This document shows, in pieces, positions 6,340 through 9,004 of a stretch of DNA of 9,004 nucleotides. The notes beneath the pieces were generated by a model. The model saw nothing but the letters and a program-made list of their open reading frames with translations. It ran no database searches and was not told where the DNA came from. Position numbers and translations under genes: made by a program. Every line of letters starts with the position of its first letter. Position 1 is the first letter of the stretch. Origin of the DNA: DATGFB01 sp032160545 (lineage in GTDB: Bacteria > Actinomycetota > Actinomycetes > Mycobacteriales > Jatrophihabitantaceae); NCBI GenBank assembly GCA_032160545.1, contig JAVHVN010000148.1:1-9004 (forward strand), in the 5' to 3' direction.

Positions 6340-6993
6340 GGCCTCGTCCCATGCGTCCGGCGGCGACGCGAGTTGCGCCGCGACGAACGAGTCCCACCGT
6401 GCGTCGAGTTCGCGCAGCCGGCGGCCGGCATGCAGCCCGTACACCCTCTCGACGCTGAAGCCGTTGCGCACCAACAGGTCGGTCAGCTCCGCGGCGGTGA
6501 ACTCCTTCGTATGGAAGGGGTTCACCGGCTCGTCCAGACCGGGGGAGAAGGTGAGCCGGTTGGGTGTCGTCACCAGCAGCCGCCCGCCGGGGCGCAGCAC
6601 CCGCAGGCACTCGCGGACGAACTCGCCGTGGTTCCACACGTGCTCGATCACCTGCAGCGTCGCGACGACGTCGATCGACTCCGACGGCACCGGCAGCGCT
6701 GCGAGGTTGGCGCGGACGAAGGGGGCCTGGGGGTACGTCCGGGCCGCGTGCGCAGCCGTGGTCGTGTCGTAGTCCATGCCCACGATGCGCGCTGCCGCCG
6801 TGGCCAGCAGCGCGGTGCCGTAGCCCTCGCCGCAGCCGACCTCGAGAACGGTCCGCTGCTCGACCAGCGGCAGAGCGAACCGGTACGCCGCCTCGTGCCT
6901 GCGGAACCAGTAGTTCTCGGCCGGGACGCCGGGCACGGTGCGCTCGCCGGTAAGGGGCAGCATGCCGGTGGATGCCGGCCCAGCGGTTCCCAA
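6223..6993 (-). CDS. SAM-dependent methyltransferase, Rv3030-like
   Basis: A 256-residue class I methyltransferase. From the start used here it shows LTGERTVPG at residues 14-22, ENYWFRRH at 26-33, SAM motif I VLEVGCGEGYG near 49-59, D74 in MDYD, LQVIEHVW near 113-119, RPGGRLLVTTPNR and NPFHTKEF. The C-terminus is DFEIAAAG...SLDLVVLA. This set matches what I recall of M. tuberculosis Rv3030, a presumed methyltransferase of methylglucose lipopolysaccharide synthesis. The conserved C-terminus supports the stop at 6223 and hence the 117-bp overlap with the membrane-protein gene. The start is uncertain. TTG 6993 has a strong AGGAGG ten bases upstream. ATG 6963 begins nearer the conserved core (246 residues) but has neither a ribosome site nor a leaderless -10. 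ATG 7062 would add residues with no family resemblance. Confidence 0.85.
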   Translation of the reverse strand: MGTAGPASTGMLPLTGERTVPGVPAENYWFRRHEAAYRFALPLVEQRTVLEVGCGEGYGTALLATAAARIVGMDYDTTTAAHAARTYPQAPFVRANLAALPVPSESIDVVATLQVIEHVWNHGEFVRECLRVLRPGGRLLVTTPNRLTFSPGLDEPVNPFHTKEFTAAELTDLLVRNGFSVERVYGLHAGRRLRELDARWDSFVAAQLASPPDAWDEALVQDVASIGPADFEIAAAGELQVDRSLDLVVLARRPSD

Positions 6994-7003
6994 GTCGAAT
7001 GCG

Positions 7004-7009
7004 CCTCCT
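7004..7009 (-). promoter_or_regulatory. Strong ribosome binding site (AGGAGG) that argues for a TTG start at 6993
   Basis: On the minus strand AGGAGG is followed by ten bases and then an in-frame TTG at 6993-6991. The more obvious ATG at 6963 is too far away (40 bases) to use this site. The match to the anti-Shine-Dalgarno sequence is perfect, while the spacing is at the long end of the usual range. Confidence 0.5.
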
Positions 7010-7073
7010 GCGTATCGGCTCCGCGTAACGCTCGCTGCGACGAACCTCGGCCCAATGACCATGCCTCGCGAGA

Positions 7074-7079
7074 ACCGTA
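7074..7079 (-). promoter_or_regulatory. Candidate -10 element (TACGGT) for the Rv3030-like methyltransferase
   Basis: On the minus strand TACGGT fits TAnnnT and would put transcription start near 7067. This gives a leader of about 70 bases that includes the AGGAGG site at 7004-7009. No matching -35 is visible 17 bases upstream. Confidence 0.25.
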
Positions 7080-7234
7080 GCGTCACGCGCGCGGTGCCCG
7101 GCGAAGCCGCAGGCCATGTCCGAGCCACACCAATGACACCGACCGGTGGGCAGCCGCGATGTGGGGGCGTCTCGCCGGACACCTCGAGGATCGCAGCGTC
7201 GATCAGCGAGCGGACGCCGCCAGCCGAGCCGTTG

Positions 7235-7252
7235 GCCGCCTCGCCAGGCGGC
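7235..7252. other. GC-rich hairpin (GCCGCCT-CGCC-AGGCGGC)
   Basis: A perfect 7-bp inverted repeat surrounds a four-base loop. Ten bases further right comes TTTT (7262-7265). It is not a textbook terminator, because the T-run is short and detached and no rightward gene ends here. It could be an attenuator in a long kinase leader, part of a small RNA, or a protein site. Confidence 0.35.
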
Positions 7253-7583
7253 ACCGCTGCGGTTTTCTGCGCCCGTGCGGTGAGTCGATCTTGCTAAAGG
7301 TGGTTGCTTCACCGGTCAGCTTCACGTCGTTGTGGTGGACGAACTGGAGGGCCCTTCACAACTGTCCACGCCCGTCACCGGTGCCTTCCCCACGGATCGA
7401 CCCGTGCGGGCGCCGACTTGCAAGGCATAGCCTGCCAGGGTGACTCCAGAGCGGGTCGAGGTCGAAAGCGCGATGCAGACCACTCACAACCAGTGGCCGG
7501 TCGAGGCGATCGGAAGACGGACGAGCCGTTGGTGCCACATCGTTGGGCGCACGTGAGTCGGATGATCACATGTCGCACAGCTC

Positions 7584-7587
7584 GAGG
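7584..7587 (+). promoter_or_regulatory. Ribosome binding site (GAGG) for the histidine kinase
   Basis: GAGG is followed by nine bases and then the GTG at 7597. It supports that GTG over the in-frame ATG at 7621, which has no purine-rich sequence at the right distance and would remove the basic residues just before the first membrane helix. Confidence 0.5.
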
Positions 7588-7596
7588 TAAGGCACC

Positions 7597-9004
7597 GTGC
7601 ACGGCGGCCTGACCCGCCGGATGGTCATCGCCAGCGCGCTGCTCGCGCTGCTGACGAGCGCCGCATTCGCCGTGTTGCTGTTGGCGATCCGTGATCAGCG
7701 GAGCTCAGCTCAGTTGGCTCGACATGCCCAGGAGGTGCTGGCCGCCGCAAACCGGGTCGAGCGACTCCTCGTCGATATCGAAACAGGAGCCCGCGGCTAC
7801 CTGCTGACCGGCGATAACCGATTCCTGCAACCGGCATATGCCGGCGAAGCCGGTTTCGCACAGGCCAGCAGCGAGCTTGTCGACCTCACCAAGATTCTGC
7901 AACAGAAGGAGACGCCCGGGACGCTGACTGCGATCGATGTGTCAGGAACAGCACAGGCGATCAAACTCAAGGGCGAGGCGTACATCCGGGACTATTTTCG
8001 CCCTCTCATAACGGCGGCGGAACGCGGTGATCCGGCCGCGCGCAGTGTGGAACAGGCGGAGTTGGGCAAGGTGATGTTCGACGACATCCGGTCAGACTTC
8101 AGCACGCTTGAGCAGACCGAGCAGCGAGTCGCCGCAGAGCGCGATGACCGCGCGAGTAAGAACGCCAACCAGGCGACGATCGCCGCGATCGCCGGGCTGG
8201 GCGGGAGCGTCGTGCTGGTCGCCTTCTTCGCCACCTACCTGAGCCGCGCCATCGTGCGACCGGTCCGCCAGGCGTCCGTGATGGCTCACCGACTCGCGAG
8301 CGGCGATCTGTCGACCCGCGTGCCGACGACCGGAGTCGCCGAGATCGGAGTGCTCGAGAAGTCTTTCAACACCATGGCAAGCTCGCTGCAGCGCAGCCAA
8401 TCGGAGCTCGCCAATCTGCTTGAAGAGCAGGCCGCCCTGCGCCGGGTCGCCACTCTCGTCGCCGAGGGCACCCCGCCGGAGAAGGTCTTCCCCGCGGTCA
8501 ACGAGGAGGTGGCCCGGCTGCTCGACGTCGACGGCACGCGCTTGATGCGCTTCGAGGCCGACGGGACGGCGACCTTCGTCGCCAGTTGGGGTGAACCGAC
8601 GATCGTCCCGGCGGGCACGAGGATCACGCTGGATGGGCGCAACATCGGATCTCTGGTGCGTAGCAGCGGCAGGTCGGCGCGCATCGAGAACTACGCGGAC
8701 GCTCCTGGCTCTGCCGCTGCGATCGCCCGCGAGCGCGGCGTCCGTTCGGCCGTAGGCGCGCCGATCACGGTGGAGGGGCGGCTCTGGGGTGCGATGGTCG
8801 CGTTCTCCAAAGCGGACGAACCGCTCCCTTCGGGCATCGAGCTGAGGCTGGCCGACTTCACAGACCTCGTCGGTACCGCCATCGCGAACACCCAGGCGCG
8901 GGTCGACCTCACGGGGTCTCGGGCGCGCGTGGTGAACGCTACCGACGACATCCGCCGCCGCATCGAGCGCGACCTGCACGACGGGACCCAGCAGCGGCTC
9001 GTCT
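7597..9004 (+). CDS. Sensor histidine kinase, CHASE3-HAMP-GAF-HisKA_3 (3' end truncated by window)
   Basis: An open frame of at least 469 codons running off the right edge. Residues 9-31 form a membrane helix. An extracytoplasmic segment at about 32-192 carries the CHASE3 signature VDIETGARGYLLTG at 59-72. A second helix lies at about 193-215. A HAMP linker spans about 217-269 (AIVRPV...GDLSTRVP...LEKSFNTMASSL). A GAF-like domain follows at about 285-432. The frame ends in RRRIERDLHDGTQQRLV, the dimerisation/phosphoacceptor box of the HisKA_3 class, with H461 as the expected phosphorylated histidine. The missing part should hold the HATPase_c domain and perhaps a LuxR-type response-regulator gene downstream. 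This class is NarL/DesK-like and usually partners a NarL-family regulator. The ligand is unknown. Codon use looks slightly less GC-biased in the CHASE3 part than in the GAF part. Confidence 0.9.
   Translation, partial: MHGGLTRRMVIASALLALLTSAAFAVLLLAIRDQRSSAQLARHAQEVLAAANRVERLLVDIETGARGYLLTGDNRFLQPAYAGEAGFAQASSELVDLTKILQQKETPGTLTAIDVSGTAQAIKLKGEAYIRDYFRPLITAAERGDPAARSVEQAELGKVMFDDIRSDFSTLEQTEQRVAAERDDRASKNANQATIAAIAGLGGSVVLVAFFATYLSRAIVRPVRQASVMAHRLASGDLSTRVPTTGVAEIGVLEKSFNTMASSLQRSQSELANLLEEQAALRRVATLVAEGTPPEKVFPAVNEEVARLLDVDGTRLMRFEADGTATFVASWGEPTIVPAGTRITLDGRNIGSLVRSSGRSARIENYADAPGSAAAIARERGVRSAVGAPITVEGRLWGAMVAFSKADEPLPSGIELRLADFTDLVGTAIANTQARVDLTGSRARVVNATDDIRRRIERDLHDGTQQRLV

Larger units (their letters stand above)
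6994..7596. other. About 600-bp intergenic region between divergent methyltransferase and histidine kinase genes
   Basis: I see no convincing gene. Several open frames of 60-119 codons exist on both strands, but they overlap one another, have poorly biased composition (rich in Arg, Ser, His, Cys) and resemble no family. Contents seen: the methyltransferase ribosome site (7004-7009) and candidate -10 (7074-7079); a GC-rich hairpin at 7235-7252 followed by a TTTT at 7262-7265; interleaved inverted repeats at 7330-7369; a possible rightward -10 TAGCCT at 7428-7433; and the kinase ribosome site at 7584-7587. The length is unusual for this compact window. It could be a regulatory region, an undetected small RNA, or decayed coding DNA. 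Confidence 0.6.

Noticed and set aside
7235..7265. Rho-independent terminator
   Set aside because: No rightward gene ends upstream, and the TTTT is ten bases from the stem and short. Kept only as a hairpin of unknown role.
4778..7312. 844-codon leftward open frame
   Set aside because: It runs in a different frame through the glycosyltransferase, membrane-protein and methyltransferase genes. It is extremely Arg-rich with no domain signatures, a typical shadow frame in GC-rich DNA.
7159..7612. Small open frames on both strands in the kinase upstream gap
   Set aside because: They overlap one another, have no ribosome sites at sensible spacing and no recognisable motif, and their composition resembles random GC-rich DNA.

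Overview
The window is GC-rich, densely packed chromosomal DNA with many GTG starts, 4-bp stop/start overlaps and leaderless-type promoters. Together with the protein families (a mycobacterial Cds1-like cysteine desulfhydrase, an Rv3032-like glycosyltransferase and an Rv3030-like methyltransferase), this points to an actinobacterium (Actinomycetes). I cannot name the genus. I see no mobile element, CRISPR array, tRNA or rRNA.

Layout. (1) Bases 1-298 are mostly non-coding. They may hold the first codons of a leftward gene at the edge, and they carry a perfect 12-bp tandem repeat just before the first gene. (2) Bases 299-3381 are a tight rightward operon: enoyl-CoA hydratase, class I SAM methyltransferase, HAD phosphatase and hexapeptide-repeat acyltransferase, joined by overlaps of 4 and 17 bp and a gap of 2 bp. 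(3) At 3410-4492 lies a rightward cds1-type PLP enzyme with its own TAAGGT-N6-GTG leaderless promoter. (4) At 4450-5649 a leftward GT4 glycosyltransferase overlaps the tail of cds1 by 43 bp. (5) At 5674-6339 a small two-helix membrane protein of unknown function runs rightward, divergent from the glycosyltransferase. Only 24 bp separate the two starts, and that gap contains a perfect palindrome giving a TAGTGT -10 hexamer on both strands. (6) At 6223-6993 a leftward Rv3030-like methyltransferase overlaps the membrane-protein gene by 117 bp. (7) About 600 bp without a convincing gene follow. (8) From 7597 to the right edge runs a truncated sensor histidine kinase (CHASE3-HAMP-GAF-HisKA_3).

How the genes may work together. 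The GT4 enzyme and the ENYWFRRH methyltransferase resemble the glucosyltransferase and methyltransferase of the mycobacterial methylglucose lipopolysaccharide locus (Rv3030-Rv3032). In that locus a GH57 branching enzyme sits between them; here the membrane-protein gene does. An acyltransferase and a second methyltransferase lie nearby. Synthesis of an intracellular, modified alpha-glucan is therefore a reasonable hypothesis, not a demonstrated function. The enoyl-CoA hydratase (acyl-CoA metabolism), Cds1 (cysteine breakdown) and the histidine kinase look functionally separate.

The most distinctive signals are the symmetric bidirectional promoter at 5657-5668, the altered glucan-type gene neighbourhood, and the tandem repeat at 257-280. 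I found no clear evidence of a wholly new multi-gene system.
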